Source: Aedes albopictus (Eukaryota; Arthropoda; Insecta; Diptera; Culicidae). Taken from it: a stretch of 64,000 bases of DNA. Both the position numbers and the translations under genes were made by a program. The DNA lies in the NCBI RefSeq assembly GCF_035046485.1, contig NC_085138.1:43869464-43933463 (forward strand), in the 5' to 3' direction. Positions 31,222 through 42,296 of the stretch are shown in pieces (position 1 is the stretch's first letter; the number at the start of each line of letters is the position of its first letter). The notes under the pieces are model-generated. The model made no database searches. It was not told the origin of the DNA and was given only the letters and a program-made list of their open reading frames with translations.

Positions 31222-32551
31222 CCCAAGCAACCAAAAGTTCGGATAAAATAGCATGTTTGGGCTTAATCAGCTATTCGAAGGAAGATGAAAAGCATTCTAT
31301 TCAGCTCACTTTTTAAGTAATTAACCGAACTTGAGTTCACAAAAAGTACACTTGTGTCGCTGAAAGGAACGCTATTCAGCTTAAAAATAAACTTCAAAAA
31401 ATGAAAAAAAAAATGTGTTTAGTCCTCAAAAGTAATTTATTATTAAGAAACATTAGTTCATGTGGAATCCAAATTGACTAATACCTTGAAATAATTTTTG
31501 ATGTTTTTTACTTACTGAGATTTGAACTCGGGTTCTCCTCGTTGAAAGTCGGTGCCTAACCACTACTCCATGTATGTGTTGTTAGGCATTGTGGGGTTTT
31601 ACGCAATGTGCTGATATCATATAGTAGAGTTCGATCAGGTTCGCGTGTGAACTTTCTCTGAACTTGGAATACTTTTTGAAGTCGAAAGTTCGAAAGAAGT
31701 TCACGTGGAACTTCTTGTGAAATTACACAGTTTGACATTTTCAGTTTGTTGTGGTTCGCAGTGCAAAGCAATAAATTAGGGCCAGTGTATCGTCTTTAAG
31801 AAAAGATAATCAGTTTACAGCTTGGTTTCCAGTGACTACGATTGTGTCGATCACCGGTGCGCTGCAGCGACAAGTGAGACGGGTGTGAAATCATCCAGCA
31901 AAGCTGCAAAATTTTTGTGCGCAGCCGAAAAACCCCCAGCGGAATCCTGGGGGGAACAGTTGTCCGCTGCGGGGACAGCCTTTGAGCCACACAATACGGA
32001 TCCTTTGCGTTGATTACAAGTAAGTACGTTGAAATATTATAGTGAAACAAAGTGTACTTGTGAAATTAACACAAGCTGTGGCTGTTGGGCTCGATTTCCG
32101 AGTGATTTAATTGAATGAGAACTTCTCCCCGGCCCCCCTGTCGCCGAAGTTCAAGTGAAGTTCACTTTTGGTACGATTAATATTTATCCGAACTTTGAGT
32201 AGTAAGTTCAAAACAAGTTCGAAACAAGTTCGGAACGGATGATTTCAAGTTGTTGGAATATGTCCAAATGAACTATATTTGAATTTTAAAGGCACGCAAA
32301 AGTTCAACATGAGTTCGGTTAATATTTGATTGAACTCTGTTTTAAAGTTCAACATAAGTTCTTTTTTGAACCTTTTTTCGACTTTAATGTCGTTTTGAAG
32401 AGAAATCAAAAGCTTGTACATGTACTTCCAAGTTCATAAACAATACAAGAGTAACTTTTTGGAGAATTAAGTTCAACGAAACCGGAATTGAACCGAACTT
32501 GAACTTCTGAGTTCGTTCTTCAAGTGGAATCCGAACTTTTGGTTGCTTGGG
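31222..32551. mobile_element. 1.33-kb non-autonomous DNA element, CCCAAGCAACC ends
   Basis: The first 23 bp (CCCAAGCAACCAAAAGTTCG plus GAT) recur as an exact inverted repeat at the right end. T-runs flank it on both sides (31219-31221 and 32552-32554), consistent with a 2- or 3-bp duplication. The interior is rich in 'aagttc' motifs and includes a tRNA-like segment at 31516-31586. No transposase is seen. Confidence 0.82.
31516..31586 (-). other. tRNA-like segment inside the CCCAAGC element
   Basis: The minus strand shows an A-box-like GTAGTGGTTAGGCA and, 30 bp on, a B-box-like GAGTTCAAATC, spaced as in a tRNA-derived sequence. Acceptor-stem pairing is not evident, so I do not call a tRNA gene. 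Confidence 0.4.
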
Positions 32552-33900
32552 TTTCCAGGGATTATTCTTACAAATCCGTCAGATTTTTTTTTCAGAAGAA
32601 CGTTCTACCAGAAAAAAAACGTTCTTGCAGAAATTCGTTCAGGGTTTCAAGCAGGGATTTCTATAGGGATTACTGCAAAACGTCCATTCAGAAATTCCTC
32701 CAACGAAAAGATAAAAAATTCTCTCCATTCCCTAAGAAATTCGGTTTCAATTTTCCCTTCACGACGCTCCAAATGATTTATCTGGAATTTTCTCCAGAGC
32801 TTCAAGAAATTTCTCCAGGTACTCCTTGAAGGATTCCTGCACATATTTCTCCTATGATTATTTCAGAACCTCCTCCAGTGATTAATTAATTCAGTGATTT
32901 CTACCGAGATTCCTTCAGGAGTTCATCCAGGAATCTTTACAATTCCTGCTGCAAAAATTCGTCTACAAATTTCACACAAATTTATTTTGGTAGTTTCCCC
33001 AGGGTTTTTTATCCAGGAAATCCTTTTTAACTCTTGCAGGTGCGCTCCTTCAAATTTTCCTCCTGATATTTCTTTGTATACTTCCCCACAGATATCTTCA
33101 GAATTATGTCCAGGTATTATTCCTTGGCACTTTTCCAGGAAATGCTCCAGAAAGATATTAGGCAGTTCCTCAATCAATTTCTTTAGAGGTATTTTAGGAT
33201 TTCTTCTAGATAACTGTGTTAGCATTCTTGGAGAAATGTCGCTCGTGTTTCGCTGGAAACTACTTTAGAACTTCTTTCAGAAATTGCTCGAGTGATACCT
33301 TTAAAACTCCTTAAGGGAACCTTTCAATAATTTCTTCAAATATAGTTTGAACTTCGATGGACTCCTACAGAGGAATCACACCCAGATATTTATCCACAAA
33401 AATGGTCGGGGAAGTTTCTGGAGTTTCAGGTATTTCTCCAGGGATTCCTTCTGAAACATGTCCAGGGTTTCCTTCCAGGATTTCGCCTGGAATTCTACCA
33501 GATATTTTTGTACAACTCATTCTGCAATTCCTCCAGGGACTAATTCGGGAATTCTTTCAGGATTTTTCCATATATGCCTGCAGGAATTATTTCATAGATT
33601 ATTGTAAATATTCCTCCACAGAATCCAGGGGTTTCTCCAGGGATTCTTTCAAGAATTCTTCCAGGAATTCTATGATAATTTCGTTTGTTATTCCTATCGC
33701 TAAAGAGAATTCTTTTTCCATTGATACAAGCGAAACTCATGCAGGGATCCCTACACGAATTTATACAGAGATTCTTGTAATAATCATTCAGAAATTCTTC
33801 CAGAGAATCCTCTGATGAGTTTTTTGAAAATTTATCCAGAATTTCTATCTTCTGGAAGTTCCCTTTTCCTTTTCAAATGATGATAAAAACTTTGTTCTAG
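32552..33900. repeat. Degenerate ~15-bp minisatellite
   Basis: Units of the 'ttcctccagggattt' kind throughout. ORFs here (up to 152 codons at 33357-33815) are low-complexity by-products. Confidence 0.65.
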
Positions 33901-34092
33901 AGAGTCCTCCAGGTATCAGAAGACCGACTTCTCACGTTATGCTCATTTTGGGAAGTTTGTGCCATTGACGTGTGTGAACCGACGCGGTAAGTAAGTAAGA
34001 GGTGGTGATTCCTTCCCGGACGATTTCCAAACGCCACAAATTTATCGAGCTTTTTTTTAAATTTCTGCAGTTTTTTTTTTTCAAAACTGAAA
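33901..34092. other. Unassigned AT-rich sequence
   Basis: No gene recognised. Confidence 0.3.
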
Positions 34093-34094
34093 TA

Positions 34095-34307
34095 GGGTCT
34101 GGGACCATTTGGGCAGGAGCACCTATTTTGGGCACTTGCTGCTATAACTCAGTCAATTTTGAACCGATTGACTTGATGTTTGAGATACGATCAGATACGC
34201 ACAGTATCCAGCCATGTTCTAAAATTCAAGTCAATCTGTTCGAAATTAATTGAGTTGTTACAGCAAGTGCTCAAAATAGGTGCTCCTGCCCAAATGGTCC
34301 CAGACCC
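34095..34307. mobile_element. 213-bp hairpin MITE with TA target-site duplication
   Basis: Inverted arms of about 60 bp are nearly identical, starting GGGTCTGGGACCATTTGGGC at both ends. TA flanks it at 34093-34094 and 34308-34309. The loop is ~90 bp. It encodes nothing and is a Tc1/mariner-type MITE by its duplication. Confidence 0.87.
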
Positions 34308-34309
34308 TA

Positions 34310-35235
34310 CATACAGACCAGAGATTCTATCAGAAATACCTGCAAGTATTAAAAAAATCAAAGTGTTTGTCTGGGACTACATCAAAGAGTTTTGCAACGA
34401 TTTTTGCATTTGCAGGATTTTCTGAAGGTATGAGGAATTTGTGAACATCACCATGAAATTCTCAACAAATAATCTGAAGGATTTCTTCAGGGAAGAATAC
34501 ACATCAATAATTAAAAAAATCTATGATACATGCAGAAACTTTCAAGGATTATATCAAAAACGATTTTAGAGTTCCTCGAGAATATCTACAGAAAAATCCT
34601 TCAAAGTGACCTGGAAAACTTCCGGAAAATTAATTCTGGTAGAGTGAATGTTCTAGTATAATTATTACAAGAACTTCGTAGGTTTCATAGCCGATTTGTT
34701 TTGTAAGGTTTGTATAAAATATCTGACGATATGCTCATTACAATGACTCACATAAGTTTTAGCGAAACCCTTTGGAATTTTTAATAGCAGCAAACAAAAA
34801 GTATCATGCACATTTTCAAAGAAATTTCATGCTAGAATTTTACACTTATAAATAAGATTTTTGTTTTATTCAAAAACCCTTCTTCATTTACCTTTCAAGT
34901 ATATCTTAAAGGTACTGAATCATGTTTTAAGCAACAATAACGTGGAAAATGTGTTACAAGAATTGTAGATGAAATTAAGAAATTTTTCGAAGAATACATG
35001 GAGAATTTTCTTAAATCTTTCCAGGTTCACACACATTCTCATATTACATTGGGCAGATTTTACTATGAGCAATGAAACAACTAAAGAAATCTATGCAGAT
35101 TCAAATTTGTCGTTCATGTATTCATGATATATTGATTCACTATACTGGGTGCAGTGAATCACTGGAAAAAATATTGAATCTCCAGACATAATCTCCGAAA
35201 ACAAAATCCTGGAGAGCTTTTTCTTTTTGTTCCTA
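34310..35235. other. AT-rich intergenic sequence
   Basis: No gene, terminal repeat or satellite recognised; scattered 'tcaaggatt' units suggest eroded minisatellite. Confidence 0.35.
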
Positions 35236-36060
35236 ATCGCTTAACGTAATTTTCAGTTGTTTTGTCTTTTAGAGCATGACAAGACCTATATGTTCATTTT
35301 CAATGGAAGGCTTGGAGAGTCAAGCCACAAATACCAATCAACTCAGTTCGACGAATTGAGATGATGTATGTATGTGTGTATGTCTGTGCGCAAAAAAAGA
35401 GTTCACTCACTTTTGAGGCACTTCCCATTGGCCTCGGATTTTAGCACGAATCGAAGCGGAATTTTACCGCATTGTTTGTTAATAGAAATGGTTCGGATCG
35501 GTCCAGGCGTTCCGGAGTTATGGCCATTTCAGTGATCCTAACCAGCCACGGTAGAACTGGCCGTTTTTTTTTGTTTTTATTAATGTGTATTTTAACTTAT
35601 AGCTAATTCTACACTTAACGAACTGGCCGTTTATAAAGCTGAACCAAGCTCCATAATGCGACACGTCAAACTGCGCCGATTTTTGTATTCTTCAGCATTG
35701 TTGTGCGAAAATCAGCATTGGAGACCAGAAATTCCACAATGTCGGACCAAAAATTCAAGATGGCAGCCTAATATTAAAGATGGCGGCTCCAAATTCAATA
35801 TGACAGCTGTTTAACGGAGTTTTTGGCTCTAAAACCATGCAATATGGGTATATTTTGAATGGGAAAGATGACTGGAATCTAAAAATGACGACCAGGAAGC
35901 TAAAATGACGGAATTTAATCCTGGTGGCTCCAAATTCAAGATTGCGGCTCAAAACTCAAGATGGAGACTGTTTAATGAAGTTTCAGGCTTATAAGTCATT
36001 CAATATGGGTATCTTTGGAATGGGGAGGATTTCAGGAGTCTAAATATAGCATCCAGAATA
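35236..36060 (+). mobile_element. Partial, diverged relative of the satellite-bearing family plus a ~180-bp repeat
   Basis: 35262-35550 matches the 5' part of the elements at 22745 and 47995 ('ctatatgttca', 'accaatcaactcag', 'ttcgacgaattga', 'atggttcggatcggtc'), but the GCCTTTCTCGT end and the 152-bp satellite are missing. From 35750 a repeat of about 180 bp begins ('caagatggcggctcc', 'caatatgggtat'), which appears on the other strand near 57770-58040. Confidence 0.6.
35567..35619 (-). mobile_element. 53-bp extremely truncated retrotransposon tail
   Basis: GAACTGGCCGTTT is duplicated at 35554-35566 and 35620-35632 around a 53-bp insert that begins with a T-run. This is the signature of a minus-strand, 5'-truncated retroposed 3' end with its poly(A) tail. 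Confidence 0.7.
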
Positions 36061-36599
36061 ACCAAGATGGCGGCTGTACCGAAAATGTTTTAAAAGAAAT
36101 CTCTAGAAAAATTCGTGAAAAAATCCTTGAAACAACACCCAACAGAATCACTGAGTTCTTTATAATTTCAGGGAGGTCTTCAGGATTTATTCAAAATGGT
36201 TTTTAGAAATTTTAGGATGTTTTGGAGAAGTTTCATAGGCAGGGGATCCAAGGGATCAGGTATCGTCCAAGAGAACTTCTGGTAGTTAAGTGAGACACAG
36301 GGGATATGAGAATGTCCTTTGGGAGTTCTTGGGGAACTGTCTTATAAGATCCACATTTTCACACCTCACCCTACCTCAAACACACCTTAAATGTCCCTTA
36401 ACTTCCCCGTTGTTTTATTTTTCTCCAGAAGTGCTCTACGGATCTAACTTTATGTCCCATATTTTTTCTCAAATGCAATCATATATAACTGATGAAATGT
36501 TCCATTACTTAATTAAATTACTATCCTACTTAAATAGAGCTTGACTGTATAAATTGTCTTCTCAAGACACAACCCACTTTTACAGTTCTTAGTGGTTGA
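36061..36599. other. Unassigned AT-rich sequence
   Basis: No gene recognised; short ORFs only. Confidence 0.3.
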
Positions 36600-37640
36600 T
36601 ACAAAATAAAAAAAATATCACAGAATCAAATCAACTTTATGCATGTCCCATTGCAACCGACAAACTTCGACCTCTTTAGATAAGCAGCTGTGTTGATCAC
36701 CTACTAGCATCACCACAGCCCAAAGAGAGTCCAAGTACGCCCGGCACGGGTTTTTCAAAGGACAATCCGCTTGCTTGTTTGAAGGCACACACTGGGTCAC
36801 CTTATAATTTACGACAGTTCGCCTCCACCCAAACCTGATTGCTTGCCTCGTTTGCTCGATTGTGATGTTCCTCCTCTATGTACACAGTAGGTAGGTGGGT
36901 TGGTAGGTAAGCCCCGGCCAGCCATAAGTCGTTTAAAGGTAAAATCGTAAAGAATCGTACGTCTCACGGTCATGGGAGCCTACTGCTGCCATCGCCGAGC
37001 CAACAACCAACGATGATCGTCTGGTTGTTGCATGGCCCCTTGAAAGTGTTACATTCTGCAGACGAGACAGACTTAGTTTGATCGGCGTATCCTTTCAGTT
37101 GGTAGGACCATAAATAAGGCAACAAAAAACGGGCCCCATACAGGAAAATCATCAGGCCATCCGTAGTCGCAGAGAGACAATAAAATGCACCGAAAAACTG
37201 TCTACAACTCCACCAGTGCGCAGTGTCATCGGCGGCAGCCTCGACAAACAGGATTTCGACAGTTTTTCTCCCTCGAGGTTAACTCGATCCGCTTTTCCTT
37301 TTTGATGTTCCCGTAATAGTATCATGATCGGACCACGTAGACAAAACCACCATAAAAGTAAACTGATTGATCGAAGAAGAGGTGTGGTGGTCCAGCAGTG
37401 GTGCAAGAAGGGTGAAATCATGACCAGCAGAAGGGCACTGAACGCCATTTTATATCCTGCACAAACGAAGCCCAGCCAGCGCACTCCATCAAGTACCAGT
37501 TTTGTAATGTGTGTCTCCTGTTCATTTTTTTTTCAGCGGGTACCCACACACGGTTGCAAGTGTTGTCCAAGTCCCGGGCCGAGTCGATGCAGCTATTAAC
37601 TGGACAGCAAGCGTGGGGACCGAAATTTCGAAAACCGGAG
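36600..37640. other. Non-repetitive island, possible host sequence
   Basis: GC-richer sequence without visible short repeats. Minus-strand frames of 60, 60 and 110 codons occur (36618-36800, 36970-37152, 37152-37484). The longest includes a hydrophobic stretch (MAFSALLLVMISPFLHH) reminiscent of a signal peptide, but I recognise no family and see no convincing exon structure. Confidence 0.3.
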
Positions 37641-40261
37641 AGGAAGTGGTGCCAGACAGGTGGAAATTTGTATTTTTGCTTAAATTGTTTAATTTGATTT
37701 AATTCATTTAACTTAATTTATTTTAATTAAGTTGATTTCATCTATTTAGTTCAACATCAAATTCATGATAACACTGAATCAACAATTTGTCGCCATAATA
37801 CTCGATTTGCAGCTGCAGCTCTCCAACGTCGGTCACGCCCAACGCTCGCCAGATCACGCTCCACCTGGTCCGCCCATCGTGCTCTCTGCGCTCCACGCCT
37901 TCTTGTACCAACCGGATGGTTAGCAAACACCAACTTTGCAGGGCTGTTGTCCGGCATTCTTGCAACATGCCCTGTCCACCGTATCCGTCCAGCTTTAGCC
38001 ACTTTCAGGTTGTTGAATTCACCGTAAAGTGCAGCGAGCTCGAGGTTCATCCTCCTCCGCCACACACCGCTGAAGAACGTCCTTAGCACGCGTTGCTCGA
38101 AAACTCCGAGTACTTGTAGGTACCCTTGAGCATCGTCCATGTCTCGTGTCCGTAGAGGACCACCGGTCTATTTAACGTCTTGTACATCGTACATTTGGTG
38201 CCGGGGGGGATCTTTTTTGACCGCTGTTTTATCTGGAGGCCGTGGTAGGCATGACTTCCACTGATTATGCGCCTTCGTATTTCACGGCTAACGTTATTGT
38301 CAGCCGTTAGCAAGGAACCGAGGTAGACGAATTCTTCTACCACCTCGAAAATATCCCCGTCTATCGTCACATCGCTGTCAAGGCTTCACCTGTCTCGCTC
38401 AGTTCCACCTACCAGCATGTACTTTGTCTTAGCCGCATTCACCACCAGTCCGACCTTTGCTGCTTCACGTTTCAGGCGGGTGTACTGTTCTGCCACCGTT
38501 CCAAATGTTCTAGCAATAATATCCGTACCATCCGCAAAACAGACAAATTGGCCGGATTTCGTGAAGATCGTACCCCGGCTGTTGAGCCCGGCTCGACGCA
38601 TTGCACCTTCCAGGGCGATGTTGAATAATAGGCAGGAAAGTCCATCACCTTGTCGTAGTCCCCGTCGAGGTTCGAATGAACTGGATAGTTCACCCGAAAT
38701 CCTTACGCTGTTTTGCACACCGTCCATCGTTGCTCTTATCAGTTATCTTCCCGGGAAAGCTGTTCTCGTTCATGATTTTCCATAGCTCTGTGTGGTCGAT
38801 ACTGTCGTATGCCGCTTTGAAGTCGATGAACAGGTGGTGCGTTGGGACCTGGTATTCACGGCATTTCTGGAGGATTTGCCGTACGGTAAAGATCTGGTCC
38901 GTTGTCGACCGGCCGTCGATGAAGCCGGCTTGATAACTTCCCACGAACTCATTCGTTTTAGGTGACAGACGATGGAAGGTGATCTGGGATACCATTTTGT
39001 AGGCAGCATTTAAAATGGTGATCGCTCGAAAGTTTTCACACATTAACTTGTCGCCTTTCTTGTGGATGGAACAGATAACCCCTTTCTTCCACTCCTCCGG
39101 TAGCTGTTCGGTTTTCCAGATCTTGACTTCTAACTGTTGCAGACAGGTGGCCAATTTTCCCGGACCCATCTTGATGAGTTCAGCTGCGACACCGTCCTCA
39201 CCAGCCGTTTTGTTGTTTTTGAGCTGGCGGATGGCATCCTTAACTTCCCTCAGCGTGGGAGATGATTCGTTCCCGTCCTATGCTGCGCCAACATAGTCAA
39301 TTCCTCCGCTGCCTTGATCCCCCGTGCCTACATTCTCTTCGCCATTCAGGTGCTCGCCGAAGTGCTGCTTCCACCTTTCGATCACCTCACGTTTGTCCGT
39401 CAGGAGGCTCCCGTCCTTATCCCTGCAGATTTCGGCTTGCGGCACGTTGAGCTTCTGGTAGAACTTACGTGTCTCTTGTGAACGGCACAGCAGTTCCATT
39501 TCCTCGCACTCCGCTTCTTCCAAGAGGCGCTTTTTCTCCCGGAAGAGACGGGTCTGCTGCTTCCGCTTCTGTCTGTATCGCTCCACATTCTGTCGGGTTC
39601 CATGCTGCAGCATTACCGCCCGCGCTGCATCCTTCTCCTCCAGAACCACTCAGCACTCCTCGTCGAACCAATCGTTTCGTCGACTCCGTTCTACGTACCC
39701 GATAGTGCTCTCGGTTGCGTCGTTGATGGCTGCTTTGACTGTACTCCAGCAGTCCTCTAAAGGGGTCCGGCAACATTGCCTCGAGATTCTGCGCGTATGC
39801 TGTTGCTTCAGCCGCTCTAGATCGAACCGGAACGGCTTCCAGTACTGTACATTGTTAATAACGGAGAGTTTTGGGTGCAGTTTAACCATCACCAGGTAGT
39901 GATCGGAGCCGATATTAGCGCCACGATAGGTGCTGACGTCGATAATGTCGGAGAAGTGCCGTCCGTCAATCAGAACGTGGTCGATTTGAGATTCCGTCTG
40001 CTGTGGTGATCTCCAGGTGTAACGATAAGGGAGGCTGTGTTGGAAAAAGGTGCTACGTATGGCCATATTTTTGGAGGTGGTGAAATCAATGAGTCGTAGG
40101 CCATTTTCGTTCGTCAGCTGGTGGGCGCTGAACTTTCCAATCGTCGGTCTGAATTCCTCCTCCTGGCCTACCTGAGCGTTCAAATCACCTATGATGATCT
40201 TGACGCCGTGGCTTGGGCAGCGGTCGTACTCGCGTTCGAGCTGCGCTTAAAATGCGTCCTT

Positions 40262-41499
40262 CCCAGCCAACAATTTGGTTTCTATATCGAAATTGCAACT
40301 GAAGTAGTCACACATATATAGCACCAAAGAAATCGTATTCAATTCACGAAACAGGCATATACACACTAAAGTGGAGGTCATATCGAAACATATATACGAT
40401 TATTGCGATTTTATCCAACATGATTTACGATTTTTCGAAAAATGTCTACGATTTTGCCGATTTTCTCCATCTACATATACGATTTGCATGATCTTATTAC
40501 GATTGAGTGTACCGATATACGACTCAAGATTTTCAAATAGAAAAAAAAAACAAATGGGCGTTCGATGGGAATCGAACTTAGGTCCTTAGATTGAGAACTG
40601 CGCGTTATCTCTATTGGCTATATTGCCAAGTTGGAAGTAGGGAGGTCAAAGTGAATCGGATGAAACGAATAAAAATTAGCATGATACGGTGCGGGACTTG
40701 AGGTGGGAGCGTTGTTGTTGTGCATTGAGTGGCAACAAAAGTGGTGTCGTGCAAGAGGCTCGGAATTCACATCGCTGTTGGAATCTATACACCATTTATT
40801 ATAAGTAAGCTGCTGTATGTATGTAAATAGTAGGAAAACCTTAATATTTGGTTGAAATTATTGCTACCATAGTTGGCATGTGTAAACAACAAAAAAAAAT
40901 ACAAATTTGTGATGAATAAAATGTAAATAAATCCTCTCCTCCATCATACAAATATGTAAACAAAACCATTTACAATTTCCGAGATTGAAATTCGACTATT
41001 CAAAGTGCAGTAACAATCATATGCGACTGTAAAAATGAATATACGATTTCTACGATTTCGTTCACTTCGTATACGATGCAAGTATGACACAAACGATCAA
41101 AATACAATATTATTATCGTTGTTTACGACTGTACCGATTTTGATCATACATCTAGGAAGACAGCTCGATTTAGCAGATTTATATACGATGTAAAGCGACA
41201 ATTTGCACGATTCAAAGAAATCACATATACGATGAAACCGATCTTGAAGTTCAACACTCAGAAGTATGATTCTTAACGATTCTTTCCGATTCTGTGCGAT
41301 CGTACCGATAGTATCTAGCACCTTTTATGATCGGAGACGACTATATGAAACGAATCGAAATTGTAATTTCATTTGGCATAAAATGCGATTTTACGCAATC
41401 ATTGTCAACAAATATACATATTATTATACAATTCTGATTCAATATATGAAAATTTACGATTTTTTCCACACAATGATTTACGATATGTGGTTGGCTGGG
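40262..41499. mobile_element. 1.24-kb non-autonomous DNA element, CCCAGCCAAC ends
   Basis: Ends are inverted CCCAGCCAAC, with TT duplicated at 40260-40261 and 41500-41501. Removing the element plus one TT restores the RTE coding sequence seen in the other copy. The interior has many 'tacgat' motifs and a tRNA-like segment (40558-40632). No ORF of note. Confidence 0.87.
40558..40632 (-). other. tRNA-like segment inside the CCCAGCC element
   Basis: The minus strand has a D-arm-like GATAACGCGCAG and a B-box-like GTTCGATTCCC, then GGGCG pairing weakly. It has pol III promoter-like spacing but no convincing full cloverleaf. Confidence 0.4.
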
Positions 41500-41990
41500 T
41501 TGTCATCATCAGTGCTTCCGGAGTGAGGGCTGTGCACGTTTATTATGCTGAAGTTGAAGAATCGGCCCTTGATCCTCAATCTGCACATTCTTTCGTCGAT
41601 CGGCCACCAACCGATCACGCGCCTCTGCATATCACCCATCACGATGAAAGCTGTTCCCAGCTCGCGTGTGTTGCCGCAGCTCTGGTAGATGGTATGATTA
41701 CCTCTAAACGTTCGCACCATGGATCCTGTCCAACACGCCTCCTGCAGCGCAACGATGCCGAACCCGCGGTCCTTCAGTAGATCGGCGAGTATGTGGGTGC
41801 TCCCAATGAAGTTGAGAGATCGGCAGTTCCACGTACCGAGTTTCCAATCGCAAGTCCTTTTTGTTCGCTAGGGTCGTTGCCGTTGGTCTCGGTTCGTATT
41901 ATTCTGTTGCTGATTTCCCGTTACAATGTTTTTTTACGGCTGGCTCGTAGGGCCTGACACCAACCCCCTACTTTTCGGATTACCATAGTG

Positions 41991-42296
41991 CACAGTTGAG
42001 CTTAGAGTCCTTCCCTGCCACTCGGACGTAGATCAGCCGCCCCTAACATGGGGATCACACGCTGTTGTGAGCCGCTCCTCCTGGAGAACAGACGCTCGTG
42101 TTTGTCGAAGCAAACCCCTCCCCCCCCCCTTTTTCCTGTCAGCCTATGACCAAAGTTCCCACCGGGGTTGGTTACCCGATCTCCCTAAGGTTGCTCATAG
42201 ATTCAGGTCGATACCACGAGGAGGTAGGGATAGGAGTTGCTGGGCAGAGGCTAGTGAGCCAGAGGTTAGAGCATACCCAGCCTTTACCGTGCCCAC
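41991..42296. other. Junction sequence upstream of the ORF1-only retrotransposon
   Basis: C-rich sequence between the RTE 5' end and the next element. It is in frame with the following ORF from an ATG at 42146, but its last 11 bp (42286-42296) are the target-site duplication, so it is flank rather than element. Confidence 0.5.

Larger units (their letters stand above)
37763..41925 (-). pseudogene. RTE-type endonuclease-RT ORF, multiply broken
   Basis: The coding region runs from the endonuclease start (41925-41500) through the inserted element, then endonuclease remainder (40261-39650), linker (39649-39278), RT N-part (39169-38690), RT core (38727-38386), and C-terminal region (38370-37763). 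Frameshifts near 39650, 39280, 38720, 38380 and 38110 separate these. The catalytic aspartates are damaged: the segment equivalent to FADDMDII reads FADGTDII. It preserves 20 bp near 39710 that the first copy lost. It is inactive. Confidence 0.85.
37735..41990 (-). mobile_element. RTE-type non-LTR retrotransposon, second copy, interrupted
   Basis: This minus-strand copy is closely similar to 16490-19706 over the whole length. The 3' end (stop near 37790, then AACTAAATAGATGA) is at ~37735, and the 5' UTR (shared 'gggttggtgtcaggccct') is near 41930-41970. A 1,238-bp DNA element (40262-41499) sits inside the endonuclease. The 5' boundary is approximate because no duplication was found. Confidence 0.82.

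Noticed and set aside
31516..31586. Genuine tRNA gene
   Set aside because: A and B boxes are present but acceptor-stem pairing is not, and it sits inside a transposon.
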